Part shown: positions 18,657-27,881 of the stretch, in pieces
How positions within the stretch are numbered: position 1 is the stretch's first letter
Layout: every line of letters begins with the position of its first letter
Assembly: GCF_000307775.2 (NCBI RefSeq)
Contig: NZ_KK020675.1
Span: 685,281 to 749,280 of the forward strand
Direction of reading: 5' to 3'
Source: Stutzerimonas stutzeri KOS6
Lineage (GTDB): Bacteria; Pseudomonadota; Gammaproteobacteria; Pseudomonadales; Pseudomonadaceae
DNA length: 64,000 bases
Notes under the pieces: generated by a model
What the model was told of the DNA's origin: nothing
Seen by the model: only the letters and a program-made list of their open reading frames with translations
Databases searched by the model: none
Translations under genes and position numbers: made by a program

Positions 18657-19853
18657 ATGAGTTTGTTCTCTGCTGTCGAAATGGCGCCGCGTGATCCTAT
18701 TCTCGGCCTCAATGAAGCCTTCAACGCCGACACGCGGCCGAACAAGGTCAATCTCGGTGTCGGCGTCTATTACAACGAAGAAGGCCGCGTTCCGCTGCTG
18801 CGCGCCGTGGTCGAGGCTGAGCAGGCGCGCATCGCTGCACACGCGCCACGCGGCTACCTGCCGATCGAAGGCATCGCCGCCTATGACGCTGCCGTCCAGA
18901 AGCTGCTGTTCGGCAACGATTCTTCGCTGATCGCCGAAGGCCGGGTGGTGACTACCCAGGCGCTCGGCGGCACCGGCGCACTCAAGGTTGGCGCCGACTT
19001 CCTCAAGCGCCTGCTGCCGGACGCCGTGGTCGCGATCAGCAACCCGAGCTGGGAGAACCATCGCGCGCTGTTCGAATCGGCCGGATTCCCGGTGCAGAAC
19101 TACAGCTACTACGACGCGACCAGCCACGGCATCGATCGCGCCGGCCTGCTGCAGGACCTGAAGAATCTGCCGCCCCGCTCCATCGTCGTGCTGCATGCCT
19201 GCTGCCACAACCCCACCGGTGTCGACCTGAACCTGGATGACTGGAAGCAGATTCTCGATGTGCTCCGCGCGCAGGATCACGTGCCGTTCATCGACATCGC
19301 CTATCAGGGCTTCGGCGACAGCATCGAGGAAGATGCCGCCGCAGTGCGCCTGTTCGCCGAGTCAGGCATGACGTTCTTCGTCTCCAGCTCGTTCTCCAAG
19401 TCCTTCTCGCTGTATGGCGAACGCGTCGGCGCGCTGTCGATGGTCACCCAGAGCCGCGAGGAATCTGCGCGCGTGCTGTCGCAGGTCAAGCGCGTGATTC
19501 GCACCAACTACTCCAACCCGCCGACCCATGGCGCCACGATTGTCTCCGCTGTGCTCACCAGACCGGAACTGCGCGCGATGTGGGAAGCCGAGCTGGGCGA
19601 GATGCGCAGCCGGATCCGCGAGATGCGCCTGAGCATGGTCGAGCTACTGGCCGCCAAAGGGGCGAAGACGGACTTCAGTTTCGTTGCCGCGCAGCGCGGT
19701 ATGTTCTCCTACTCGGGCCTCACGGCCGAGCAGGTCGAACGACTGCGGATCGAGTTCGGCGTCTACGCCATCAGCACTGGCCGGATCTGCGCCGCCGCAT
19801 TGAACCGCAGCAACATCGGCCACGTCACTGACGCCATCGTTCAGGTGCTCTGA
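18657..19853 (+). CDS. aromatic/aspartate aminotransferase (class I, PLP)
   Basis: 398 residues, same length as AspC/TyrB. PLP-lysine motif SSSFSKSFSLYGERVGAL near residue 247-ff., substrate-carboxylate Arg in STGRICAAAL near 375, and CCHNPTGVDL with the conserved Asn. Transfers amino groups between aspartate/aromatic amino acids and 2-oxoglutarate. An aminotransferase next to uvrB is, as remembered, also the arrangement in P. aeruginosa. Which substrate it prefers cannot be read from sequence. Confidence 0.92.
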   Translation: MSLFSAVEMAPRDPILGLNEAFNADTRPNKVNLGVGVYYNEEGRVPLLRAVVEAEQARIAAHAPRGYLPIEGIAAYDAAVQKLLFGNDSSLIAEGRVVTTQALGGTGALKVGADFLKRLLPDAVVAISNPSWENHRALFESAGFPVQNYSYYDATSHGIDRAGLLQDLKNLPPRSIVVLHACCHNPTGVDLNLDDWKQILDVLRAQDHVPFIDIAYQGFGDSIEEDAAAVRLFAESGMTFFVSSSFSKSFSLYGERVGALSMVTQSREESARVLSQVKRVIRTNYSNPPTHGATIVSAVLTRPELRAMWEAELGEMRSRIREMRLSMVELLAAKGAKTDFSFVAAQRGMFSYSGLTAEQVERLRIEFGVYAISTGRICAAALNRSNIGHVTDAIVQVL

Positions 19854-19913
19854 TTCGATCCGCCCGGGCGCCGAAGGGCGCTCCGGACGGCCCGCGCCAC
19901 GCGCCCGAAGGGG

Positions 19914-19941
19914 TTGACTTCTCCTTTCCAAACAGTAGGAT
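19914..19941 (+). promoter_or_regulatory. promoter of tRNA-Asn
   Basis: TTGACT, 16-nt spacer, TAGGAT, 12 nt before the tRNA. Good match to sigma70 tRNA promoters. Confidence 0.8.
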
Positions 19942-19953
19942 ACGCACCGTTGT

Positions 19954-20029
19954 TCCGCGATAGCTCAGTCGGTAGAGCAAATGACTGTTAATCATTGGGT
20001 CCCTGGTTCGAGTCCAGGTCGCGGAGCCA
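19954..20029 (+). tRNA. tRNA-Asn (GTT)
   Basis: 76 nt with encoded CCA. TCCGCGATAGCTCAGTCGGT 5' part, anticodon loop CTGTTAA (GTT), T-arm GGTTCGAGTCC, acceptor stem TCCGCGA/TCGCGGA. Confidence 0.97.
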
Positions 20030-20076
20030 ATTTCGAAAGCCTCGGTTAATACCGGGGCTTTTTTGTGGCCACTGGA
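20008..20076 (+). repeat. direct repeat copy 1: 3' end of tRNA-Asn plus terminator
   Basis: 69 bp covering the last 22 nt of tRNA-Asn, its CCA, the terminator and 12 bp beyond. Repeated 149 bp downstream with two mismatches. Tyrosine integrases commonly use such tRNA 3' ends. Confidence 0.85.
20036..20064 (+). terminator. intrinsic terminator of tRNA-Asn
   Basis: AAAGCCTCGG pairs with CCGGGGCTTT around a TTAATA loop, followed by a T-run. Confidence 0.9.
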
Positions 20077-20156
20077 CTCTCACCAGGGACTGCGTCCCAG
20101 GTTATTCGCTTCGCTCACCCCTTCGGGGCCGCGCTGAAGCGCGTTCAGCTTCGCTG

Positions 20157-20225
20157 TCGAGTCCAGGGCGCGGAGCCAATTTCGAAAGCCTCGGTTTATA
20201 CCGGGGCTTTTTTGTGGCCACTGGA
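20157..20225 (+). repeat. direct repeat copy 2: decayed tRNA-Asn 3' end plus terminator
   Basis: Second 69-bp copy with two substitutions (GTCGCGG to GGCGCGG; TTAATA to TTTATA). It contains a second working-looking terminator (20185-20213). The 80 bp between the copies hold no gene. Looks like an att scar or a small tandem duplication. Confidence 0.82.
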
Positions 20226-20231
20226 TTGGTC

Positions 20232-20310
20232 TCGCCGCGAGGGCGCGCGCCGCCTACCGGGCTCGGTATGCACCGCCGGCTTCGTGGGAGGCCCGCCCCC
20301 GGGGCGATGC
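20232..20310. repeat. paired inverted REP-like element
   Basis: A degenerate left arm (TCGCCGCGAGGGCGCGCG) and right arm CGTGGGAGGCCCGCCCCCGG plus GGCGATGC at 20283. Followed by TTTTTGCGTCAGGCAGCGC, shared with the element at 20408-20487. Confidence 0.75.
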
Positions 20311-20407
20311 TTTTTGCGTCAGGCAGCGCCAGTCGCAGGCCCGATGAAACCGCACGAACGATGCCGGGCTGACACCGAACCGGCTGGTAACAGCCCCAGC
20401 CAGGCCT

Positions 20408-20487
20408 GCATCGCCACGAGCGCGCGCCGCCTACCGGGTTCGATATGCACCGCCTGCTTCGTGGGAGGCCCGCCCCCGGGGCGATGC
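20408..20487. repeat. paired inverted REP-like element, second copy
   Basis: GCATCGCCACGAGCGCGCGC left arm, same right arm at 20460-20487 and the same trailing GCGTCAGGCAGCGC. With the preceding copy it fills the gene-free stretch from 20226 to 20538. Confidence 0.75.
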
Positions 20488-20538
20488 TTTTGCGTCAGGC
20501 AGCGCTCGCAGGGACTGGAAGCGCAAAGGTAGCTGCAA

Positions 20539-20901
20539 TCATTCGGCCAACGGCTCACCCAGCCGCTGACGCCACCAGCCCTGCGCCAGCAGCGAGCAAC
20601 CCCAGCCCAACAGAACCCCCAGCACGTTGGCCAGCATGTCCCACTGCGAGGCCGTTCGAGACGGCAGCAGGCCCTGCCCCAGCTCGATCGATAAAGCCGC
20701 GACCAGGGTGACCCCAAGCCCCCACAGGAAGGGCACTCGCGGAAACGCGAGGCGCAGGGTGAACGCCAGCGCCGCGAAGCCCAGCAGATGATGCAGCTTG
20801 TCCTGCTGGTCGAACAGCTGTGGTACCGGCTCCGGCTTCAAGCCATTGAACAGTACGATCGCCAGCACGATCAGAAAGGACAGCATTCGCATATAGGGCA
20901 T
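20539..20901 (-). CDS. VanZ-like family small membrane protein
   Basis: 120 residues. Three to four membrane segments are visible (MLSFLIVLAIVLF; LLGFAALAFTLRLAF; FLWGLGVTLVAALSIELGQ; DMLANVLGVLLGWGCSLL). The KLHHLLGFAAL, SIELGQ and SQWDMLANVLGVLLG elements match the VanZ-like family. No cellular role is established for chromosomal relatives. The ATG at 20901 has a poor ribosome site; the ATG at 20886 (MLSFLIV) is possible. Confidence 0.8.
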   Translation of the reverse strand: MPYMRMLSFLIVLAIVLFNGLKPEPVPQLFDQQDKLHHLLGFAALAFTLRLAFPRVPFLWGLGVTLVAALSIELGQGLLPSRTASQWDMLANVLGVLLGWGCSLLAQGWWRQRLGEPLAE

Positions 20902-21032
20902 AAGGTGGCGTCTCTCGCTTCAAGGGGGTGCAACGGAACGGAGGGATACGCCCTCACCGCGATCTCTGACCCGCGAAAGCCCATAAAGATCAACGGCAAA
21001 CGCGGCCCTGCTTTTTGCCAACGTCGTGGCAC

Positions 21033-21066
21033 AAACAAAAATGCCCGCATCCTTCGACGCGGGCAT
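21033..21066 (-). terminator. intrinsic terminator of grxD
   Basis: Minus strand ATGCCCGC and GCGGGCAT pair around GTCGAAGGAT, followed by TTTTGTTT. It lies 33 bp past the grxD stop. Confidence 0.9.
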
Positions 21067-21099
21067 CCATGCAAAAGCCTTTGCTGCCGGGCTTTACGC

Positions 21100-21426
21100 T
21101 TACGCCTCGGTCTTGCCAACGGCGGACTTGATCAGCGTCTGCAGTTCACCCTTCTCGAACATCTCGAGGATGATGTCGCTGCCGCCGACCAGCTCACCGC
21201 TCACCCACAGCTGCGGGAAGGTCGGCCAGTTGGCGTAGGTCGGCAGATTGGCGCGAATCTCGGGGTTCTGCAGGATGTCGACGTAAGCGAACTTCTCGCC
21301 ACAGCCCATCACCGCCTGAGTCGCACGTGCGGAAAAACCACACTGCGGGGCGTTGGGCGAACCCTTCATGTAAAGCAGTACCGGGTTGTTGGCGATCTGT
21401 TCTTTGATGGTTTCGATGATATCCAT
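21100..21426 (-). CDS. grxD: monothiol glutaredoxin 4 (iron-sulfur cluster carrier)
   Basis: 108 residues with the CGFS active site at residues 29-32, the WPTFPQLWV and GGSDI glutathione-binding elements. Carries and transfers 2Fe-2S clusters in the cytoplasm. GAGG lies 6 nt before the ATG. Confidence 0.95.
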   Translation of the reverse strand: MDIIETIKEQIANNPVLLYMKGSPNAPQCGFSARATQAVMGCGEKFAYVDILQNPEIRANLPTYANWPTFPQLWVSGELVGGSDIILEMFEKGELQTLIKSAVGKTEA

Positions 21427-21700
21427 GGAGTACCTCGGCTAGACACGGTTGCCGCGCATTGTAACGGAAAACATCCGGGAAAGCCGAGCGGAGGAGTCGG
21501 CTTTGACCTGTCGCGAAGGCCGCCAATAGTGCGATTCAGCCACCTGCATCCCTGAGGAGGCCGGATTTGCGCCTGCGCTTGCTTTCTGGATAAGATCGCG
21601 CCTTTCCCGTTTTCGTCGCTCCCCGTGCGACCCCCAGTCGTCGGTTCCTCTTTTCCATCGAAAATGTGGATCGCGAGCTGCGGTAATAAAGGTAGTTGAT

Positions 21701-22621
21701 ATGAGCGCAAGGCATTTTCTCTCACTGATGGACTGCACGCCCCAGGAGCTGAACAGCCTGGTCCGCCGCGGCATCGAGCTGAAGGATCTGCGCGAGCGCG
21801 GCGTCCTGTTCGAGCCATTGAAGAACCGCGTGCTGGGCATGATTTTCGAGAAAGCCTCGACACGCACCCGGCTTTCTTTCGAAGCCGGCATGATCCAACT
21901 CGGCGGCCAGGCGATCTTCCTTTCTCCGCGCGACACCCAGCTGGGCCGTGGCGAACCCATCGGCGACTCGGCCATCGTCATGTCGCGCATGCTCGATGCG
22001 GTGATGATCCGCACCTTCGCTCATTCGACCCTGACCGATTTCGCGGCTCACTCCCGCGTGCCGGTGATCAACGGCCTGTCCGACGACCTGCATCCCTGCC
22101 AACTGCTGGCCGACATGCAGACCTTCCATGAGCACCGCGGCAGCATCGCCGGCAAGACGGTGGCCTGGATCGGCGACGGCAACAACATGTGCAATACCTA
22201 TATAGAAGCGGCCATTCAGTTCGACTTCCGGCTGAAAGTCGCCTGCCCCGAGGGCTACGAGCCCGACGCCGAGCTGATGGCACGCGCCGGCGATCGCGTA
22301 CAGGTATTGCGCGACCCGCGCGAGGCCGCCGCCGGCGCCCACCTGATCAGCACCGACGTCTGGGCCTCCATGGGTCAGGAAGACGAAGTCGCCGCACGCC
22401 TGGCCACATTCCGCCCCTATCAAGTCGACCGCGCCCTGCTCGATTGCGCCGCCGAAAACGTGCTGTTCATGCACTGCCTGCCGGCCCACCGTGGCGAGGA
22501 AATCAGCCACGACCTGCTCGATGATCCGCGCTCGGTTGCCTGGGATCAGGCCGAGAACCGCCTGCACGTGCAGAAGGCGCTGCTGGAGTTTCTCGTCGAA
22601 CCGGCCTATCACCACGCATGA
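21701..22621 (+). CDS. argF: ornithine carbamoyltransferase
   Basis: 306 residues. Carbamoyl phosphate motif STRTR at 53-57, HPCQ (ornithine domain: [14 protein letters not shown]), and [10 protein letters not shown] near 265. Makes citrulline from ornithine and carbamoyl phosphate in arginine synthesis. AAAGG is 8 nt before the ATG. It overlaps the following ABC ATPase gene by ATGA, so the two are co-translated. Confidence 0.97.
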   Translation: MSARHFLSLMDCTPQELNSLVRRGIELKDLRERGVLFEPLKNRVLGMIFEKASTRTRLSFEAGMIQLGGQAIFLSPRDTQLGRGEPIGDSAIVMSRMLDAVMIRTFAHSTLTDFAAHSRVPVINGLSDDLHPCQLLADMQTFHEHRGSIAGKTVAWIGDGNNMCNTYIEAAIQFDFRLKVACPEGYEPDAELMARAGDRVQVLRDPREAAAGAHLISTDVWASMGQEDEVAARLATFRPYQVDRALLDCAAENVLFMHCLPAHRGEEISHDLLDDPRSVAWDQAENRLHVQKALLEFLVEPAYHHA

Positions 22622-23715
22622 AAGGCGAAGGGTCGCTGCTGCAACTGCGTGACCTGGCCTGCGGTTACGGCGAGCAGAGCATCGTTCAACATCTGAACCT
22701 GCACCTGAAGCGCGGCGATATCGGCTGCCTGCTCGGCCCCTCCGGCTGTGGCAAGACCACCACCCTGCGCGCCATCGCCGGCTTCGAGCCGGTGCACCAG
22801 GGCGAGATTCAACTGGCAGATGCCATCATCTCGCGCGCAGGCTTCACCCTGGCACCGGAAAAGCGCCGTATCGGCATGGTGTTTCAGGACTACGCCCTGT
22901 TCCCCCACCTGAGCGTGGCGGAAAACATTGCCTTCGGCATTCGCAAGCAGCCCGACTGCGCGCGCATCGTTGCCGAAATGCTCGAGCTGGTGCACCTGTC
23001 CGCGCTCGCCAAACGCTATCCGCACGAACTGTCCGGCGGTCAGCAGCAGCGCGTTGCGCTGGCCCGCGCACTGGCTCCGGAGCCGGAGCTGCTGCTGCTG
23101 GACGAGCCGTTCTCCAATCTCGACGTCGAGCTTCGTCGGCGCCTCAGCCACGAGGTGCGTGAAATCCTAAAGGCGCGCAACACCAGCGCGATACTGGTCA
23201 CCCACGATCAGGAGGAAGCGTTCGCCGTCAGCGATCAGGTCGGCGTATTCAAGGATGGGCGCCTGGAACAGTGGGATACCCCGTTCAACCTCTACCACGA
23301 GCCGCTGACGCCCTTCGTCGCCAGCTTCATCGGCCAAGGCTATTTTATCCGCGGGCAACTGCTGGAGCCGGAAACCGTGCAAACGGAACTCGGCCTGATT
23401 CGCGGCAACCGGGCCTACAACTGGCCGACCGGGAGTTCGGTGGACGTACTGCTGCGCCCTGACGACATTGTCTATCGGCCGGAAAGCCCACTGCGTGCGC
23501 TGATCGTCGGCAAGACTTTCCTCGGCGCGTCGACGCTGTACCGACTGCAGCTGCCCACCGGCAATCATCTGGTAGCGATCTTCACCAGCCACGCCGACTA
23601 CCCGACAGGGCAGGAAGTCGGTATCGCCATTGCGGCCGATCATCTGGTGGTGTTTCCGGCCCAGGGCAGCGTTGCCGCCCGCGACATACTCCCGTCAGCC
23701 GCAGCGGTCCGCTGA
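22618..23715 (+). CDS. ABC transporter ATP-binding protein, Fe3+/CUT-type
   Basis: 365 residues. Walker [11 protein letters not shown] near residue 40, Q-loop [12 protein letters not shown], signature LSGGQQQR, Walker [13 protein letters not shown], switch His in VTHDQEEA; a C-terminal TOBE region (about 240-350) as in FbpC/PotA-type ATPases. No permease or binding protein gene is adjacent, so the partner lies elsewhere. Translationally coupled to argF. Confidence 0.88.
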   Translation: MKGEGSLLQLRDLACGYGEQSIVQHLNLHLKRGDIGCLLGPSGCGKTTTLRAIAGFEPVHQGEIQLADAIISRAGFTLAPEKRRIGMVFQDYALFPHLSVAENIAFGIRKQPDCARIVAEMLELVHLSALAKRYPHELSGGQQQRVALARALAPEPELLLLDEPFSNLDVELRRRLSHEVREILKARNTSAILVTHDQEEAFAVSDQVGVFKDGRLEQWDTPFNLYHEPLTPFVASFIGQGYFIRGQLLEPETVQTELGLIRGNRAYNWPTGSSVDVLLRPDDIVYRPESPLRALIVGKTFLGASTLYRLQLPTGNHLVAIFTSHADYPTGQEVGIAIAADHLVVFPAQGSVAARDILPSAAAVR

Positions 23716-23740
23716 ACGCGACTCGCGGAGTTCATGTACC

Positions 23741-23803
23741 CGTAGGGTGGGCTTCAGCCCACCAGATCCCGCTCGAATCGTTGGGCTGAAGCCCACTCTA
23801 CGG
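23741..23803. repeat. palindromic intergenic repeat, GTAGGGTGGGCTTCAGCCCA type
   Basis: CGTAGGGTGGGCTTCAGCCC and, inverted, GGGCTGAAGCCCACTCTACG. Each arm contains its own small palindrome (GGGCTTCAGCCC). It sits between the convergent ABC ATPase and tadA genes, where a strong hairpin could end transcription from both sides. Confidence 0.8.
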
Positions 23804-23840
23804 CAAAGGCAGGACGTTTCCTGCCAACGGCATACCGGCA

Positions 23841-24335
23841 TCAGCCGTCCGCTCGCCCCTTCTGCCGGCGATGGCGGAAGAACTCGCTGAGCACCGCCCC
23901 GCACTCCTCGGCCAGCACGCCGCCCTCGACCAGAACCCGGTGATTGAGAAAGCCCTGTTCGAAGAACTGGCCGCGGCTGACCACCACGCCGGCTTTCGGC
24001 TCGCAGGCACCGTAGACGACGCGCTGGATGCGCGAGTGCACGATCAGCCCGGCACACATGCTGCACGGCTCCAGCGTCACATAGAGCGTCACGCCGGGCA
24101 GCCGATAGTTCTGCAGCGCTTGCGCCGCGTCACGTACCGCCACCATTTCCGCATGGGCGCTGGGGTCGTGCCGCGAGATCGGGCAGTTGTAGCCGCGCCC
24201 GATGATTTGTCCTTCCTGCACCAGCACCGCCCCCACCGGGACCTCGCCCAGCAACGCACCCTGCGCCGCCAGCGCGAGGGCTTCGCGCATGAAGCGCTCA
24301 TCCTGGCTGCGGTCGATGATCTGCGGCCGCTTCAT
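23841..24335 (-). CDS. tadA: tRNA-specific adenosine deaminase
   Basis: 164 residues. Zinc site and proton shuttle HAE at residues 61-63 and PCSMC at 90-94. Converts A34 to inosine in tRNA-Arg(ACG). Starts 19 nt after the multicopper oxidase stop, so probably co-transcribed with it. Confidence 0.96.
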   Translation of the reverse strand: MKRPQIIDRSQDERFMREALALAAQGALLGEVPVGAVLVQEGQIIGRGYNCPISRHDPSAHAEMVAVRDAAQALQNYRLPGVTLYVTLEPCSMCAGLIVHSRIQRVVYGACEPKAGVVVSRGQFFEQGFLNHRVLVEGGVLAEECGAVLSEFFRHRRQKGRADG

Positions 24336-24354
24336 CGCTCGATCCTGCCCCGTG

Positions 24355-25725
24355 TCATACCACCTCGATCGCAGCCATCAGGCCGGTTTCCATGTGATCG
24401 ATGACATGGCAGTGGAACATCCAGACGCCCGGATTATCCGCAACCAGAGCAATACGGGCGGTTTCGTTCTTGCCCAACAGATAGGTATCGGTAAACCAGG
24501 GGTCGATCCTGCGACGATTGGACGAGATCACCTTGAAGGTCATGCCGTGCAGATGGATCGGGTGCTGGTACTGGCTCAGGTTGCGCAGCTCGAAGATGTA
24601 GTGGCCGTCCTTCTTCAGCGTCGCGATCGGACGTTCGGCGCAGGTCTTGTCGTTGATGTCCCAGGCCTGGCCGTTGATCTGCCAGAAGGTAAAGGCGCCG
24701 CCCTGCCCGGCGTCGGTGGACAGGTTACCGGCCCACTCGAAATTGAAGCGCAGGGTTTCGGCACGCTGCAGGTCCGGTTCTGCGACCGGGTTGGCCGGCA
24801 AGGCCGGCGGCCAGTCGCCGGCCGCTTCCGCATGCGCCACCGAACGCAGCGTCGCCAGTCTCAGCGGGCCGTTGCGCAGGGACAGTTCGGTTCCGACCGC
24901 GGGCACCTTCAGCGCCAGGTCGATGCGCATGCCGGGGCCGAGCCAGTACGCCTTGCCCAGCGGACTGGGGGAAATCGGATGGCCGTCGAGCGCATAGATC
25001 CGCGCCTCGCCATCCGACAGGTTGAGCCTGTAGGTCAGCGTGTTGTCGAGATTCAGCACGCGCAGTCGTACGATCTGTCCGGCCGGCAGGTCGAGCACGG
25101 GCGCATGCCGGCCATTGACCGTCGACAGCACGCCGGGCGTGCCACCGCGGGCAGCCTCGCGCGGCACACTGAACTCGGTGAAGGCGCCCTGCTTGTCGAT
25201 GTGCCAGCTCTTCAGACTCAGCGTTCGCTCATGACGGAAACCGCTTGCTTCACGCTCCTCGACGATCAGCGGGCCAACCAGCCCGCGCCCCAGCTGCGCG
25301 GCGCTGCTGGTATGCGGGTGATACCAGAAGCTTCCGGCGTCATGCAGCTGGAAGCGATAGTCAAAGAACTCGCCGGGCAACACCGGCAGTTGCGATACAT
25401 AGGGAACGCCATCCATCTCCAGCGGCAGGCGAATGCCATGCCAGTGAATGGTGGTGGGCTCCGGCAGGTTGTTGATGAAACGCACGCGCAGCCAGTCGCC
25501 CTGGCGACCGCGCAGCTCGAGGCCTGGCGCCTGCCCGCCATAGGCCCAGGCGGGCGTCGCGTGACCGGGCACCAACTCCACGTCCAGTGGTGCGGCGATC
25601 AATTCATAATCGTGCGTGGCAGTGTCAACCGGCCGGCCTAGCCAGTAGCGCGCGCCACTGCCGGCAAGGCCGACGACACCGAGACCGGCCAGGCCGGTGA
25701 GCACTTGTCTACGGGTGAAACGCAT
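24355..25725 (-). CDS. multicopper oxidase, Tat-exported
   Basis: 456 residues. The start at 25725 gives MRFTRRQVLTGLAGLGVVGL, a twin-arginine signal. Three cupredoxin domains with the copper motifs IHWHGIRLP, WYHPHT, HPIHLHGM and FHCHVIDHMETGLM; the Met after the last motif indicates a type 1 copper with axial Met. Periplasmic oxidase of the CueO/laccase group, but shorter than CueO and without a Met-rich insert. A role in copper tolerance or phenol oxidation cannot be distinguished from sequence. Confidence 0.9.
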   Translation of the reverse strand: MRFTRRQVLTGLAGLGVVGLAGSGARYWLGRPVDTATHDYELIAAPLDVELVPGHATPAWAYGGQAPGLELRGRQGDWLRVRFINNLPEPTTIHWHGIRLPLEMDGVPYVSQLPVLPGEFFDYRFQLHDAGSFWYHPHTSSAAQLGRGLVGPLIVEEREASGFRHERTLSLKSWHIDKQGAFTEFSVPREAARGGTPGVLSTVNGRHAPVLDLPAGQIVRLRVLNLDNTLTYRLNLSDGEARIYALDGHPISPSPLGKAYWLGPGMRIDLALKVPAVGTELSLRNGPLRLATLRSVAHAEAAGDWPPALPANPVAEPDLQRAETLRFNFEWAGNLSTDAGQGGAFTFWQINGQAWDINDKTCAERPIATLKKDGHYIFELRNLSQYQHPIHLHGMTFKVISSNRRRIDPWFTDTYLLGKNETARIALVADNPGVWMFHCHVIDHMETGLMAAIEVV

Positions 25726-25900
25726 GAAAAACCTGCTCCTGCACGACAAAGATGGCTCATCAGGGCATCGGGAATCGAGCGCCTCGTCTGCGCGAGGTCG
25801 CGAGCGCGAACCGACGCGACTGCTCGTTGGCTTCGCCCGGTTCGATGGCGCGCAAGGTTAGCGGAATACACCCACAGCGGCCATAGCTCTGCCTTGGGCG

Positions 25901-26818
25901 TCACCGTGTCGGCTCGGCAACCCCGGCCTCCAGTCTTTCAAGGAACATCGCCTGTAACAGCGTCGCGAAGCGCGCACCCAGATTGTTCTGCGGCCGGTGA
26001 TCGGCGTACAGCAGGTAGCTGGTAAAACTGAAATCGGCGGCGAACGGGCGCATCTCGATGCCCGCATGCAGGTAGCCCTGCGCCACCAGAGGACTGACGA
26101 TGCTTACCCCGAGCCCCGTACCGACCATCGCACAGATGATCGCTGCATAGGGCGCCTCGAGGCTCAGCTTGCGACGATCGCCGTGCTGCAGGAACAGCCG
26201 ATCGATGCGCCGCCGAGTGCCGTCGTCGTGCGCCAGCGAGACGAACTCCTCCCCCGCAAGATCATCGATCCCGACGCGCTCCAGCGCCGCCAGGCGATGC
26301 CCTTTCGGAAAGATGCACACCGCGGGCAAGTCACCAATCAGACGAGCCCGCACCCCGGGGGTTTCCTCGCCGATGAACGACACCAGGCCGAAGTCGCAGA
26401 ACTGCGAAGCGACCCAGCGGGCGACCGTCGTCGAGTCGCTGGTGTGCAGCGAGATGGCGACCTGCTCATGGCCTTCGCGAAAGCGCTGGATGGCCCGTGG
26501 CAGCACCGAAAGGGAAAGCGACGGCACAGCGCCTATGCGTATCCGCCCGGTGCCGAGCTGGCGGATATGCCGCGCCGAATGCTCGAGGTTGCGCAGGCCG
26601 ATGAACGCTCTGTCCACTTCGTTGAAGAATGCCGTGCCCTCATCGGTGGGGACCAACCGGCTGCCTATACGCTCGAACAGGGCAAAACCGTTGAGGCGCT
26701 CCAGTTGCGCGATCAGCCGGCTGATATTGGGCTGTGACGTATGCAGCGCTTCGGCCGCAGCGGTCATGGAGCCGGACAGCATCACGGCTCGGAAGGCTTC
26801 CACCTGCTTGAAGTTCAC
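25901..26818 (-). CDS. LysR-type regulator, OccR/NocR-like
   Basis: 305 residues starting at a GTG (MNFKQVEAFRAVMLSGSMTA) with GGTGA 4 nt upstream. The winged helix at 1-60 and the MNxxQVEAFRAVM opening resemble the opine regulators OccR/NocR; an inducer-binding domain follows (about 90-295). It is divergent from the ABC transport operon at 27026, 207 bp apart, and is the natural candidate for its control. Confidence 0.88.
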   Translation of the reverse strand: MNFKQVEAFRAVMLSGSMTAAAEALHTSQPNISRLIAQLERLNGFALFERIGSRLVPTDEGTAFFNEVDRAFIGLRNLEHSARHIRQLGTGRIRIGAVPSLSLSVLPRAIQRFREGHEQVAISLHTSDSTTVARWVASQFCDFGLVSFIGEETPGVRARLIGDLPAVCIFPKGHRLAALERVGIDDLAGEEFVSLAHDDGTRRRIDRLFLQHGDRRKLSLEAPYAAIICAMVGTGLGVSIVSPLVAQGYLHAGIEMRPFAADFSFTSYLLYADHRPQNNLGARFATLLQAMFLERLEAGVAEPTR

Positions 26819-27025
26819 GGCATCACCATATCATTTACGCATGGACACGTGGCGTATTGGCATTTGTCAGTATGAGCCATTCCCTTTAAAACTTCAGCCA
26901 AGGCCCGCGTCAATGTGATCGGAACGCACAGCGAGGCTCATACCAACGTTCCGCTACTCCTAACTGCCATGGTTCCGCTCGAGCTCAGGCTCACCCATTG
27001 CGATAACAACAAACAGGAGACACCC

Positions 27026-27868
27026 ATGCCATTGTTCCCCAAGCTTTCGCTCGCCCTTGTCGTCGCCGCTTCGCTCGGCTTCGCCGCCCATTCGGTGGCC
27101 GCTGAGGGCATGCCGCCCGTGCCGTCATCCATCAGCAAGCAGGACAAGTTGCGCGCAGGCGTGCGCTGCGACCAACCACCTTACGGCTACCAGGACAACA
27201 ACGGCGACTTCGCCGGAGTCGAAGTGGAAATGTCCCGGCAGATCGCCGAATGGGCCCTCGGCTCCAAGGACAGCGTGACCTTTACCTGCGTGACCGCGGA
27301 AAACCGCGTGCCTCAGCTACTCGGCCGCAAGGTCGACCTGCTGATCGCCACCCTGGGCGTCACCCCGGAGCGCCAGCGCGTGATCGCCTTCACCCAGCCC
27401 TATCGCTGGGGTGCCAGTGACGTGCTGGTGCGCAAGGACAGCGGCATCGAAAAGATCGACGACCTCAAGGGCAAGACCCTGGCAACGCTCAAGGGCTCGG
27501 TGCAGGCCAAGTGGTTCGAAGAGCGCATGCCCGAAGTCAAGACCCTGCGCCTGAACAGCGCCGCCGATGCGCTGCAGAGCTTCCGCCAGGGCCGCGCCGA
27601 CGCCTACACCCACGACGCCGCAACCCTGGTGGTGGTGACCGGCAACGACGATTCGCTGCGCTTGGTCCAGGAGCCGTTCCAGATTTCCGACGCCGCCATC
27701 GGCCTGCGCAAGGGCGAGGACGAGTGGCAAACCTACCTCTCCGCCGCCGTCGAGCGCATGCACGAGGAACGGCTCTTCCGCCCTTGGATCGAGCAATACG
27801 TGCCGGAAGCCATCCGCGGCTACTACCTGAGCGTGTTCGAGCAGCCCAAGCCCGAAGAATCCCACTGA
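27026..27868 (+). CDS. amino-acid ABC transporter solute-binding protein
   Basis: 280 residues. AGGAGA lies 6 nt before the ATG; a signal peptide (LSLALVVAASLGFAAHSVAA) precedes a cluster-3 periplasmic binding domain with LRAGVRCDQPPYGYQDNNGD, LLIATLGVTPERQRVIAFT and the C-terminal GLRKGEDEW. Binds a polar amino acid or derivative for the two permeases that follow directly. Long in-frame upstream extension lacks signal character and is rejected. Confidence 0.9.
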   Translation: MPLFPKLSLALVVAASLGFAAHSVAAEGMPPVPSSISKQDKLRAGVRCDQPPYGYQDNNGDFAGVEVEMSRQIAEWALGSKDSVTFTCVTAENRVPQLLGRKVDLLIATLGVTPERQRVIAFTQPYRWGASDVLVRKDSGIEKIDDLKGKTLATLKGSVQAKWFEERMPEVKTLRLNSAADALQSFRQGRADAYTHDAATLVVVTGNDDSLRLVQEPFQISDAAIGLRKGEDEWQTYLSAAVERMHEERLFRPWIEQYVPEAIRGYYLSVFEQPKPEESH

Positions 27869-27881
27869 TCGGCGGTTTCCC

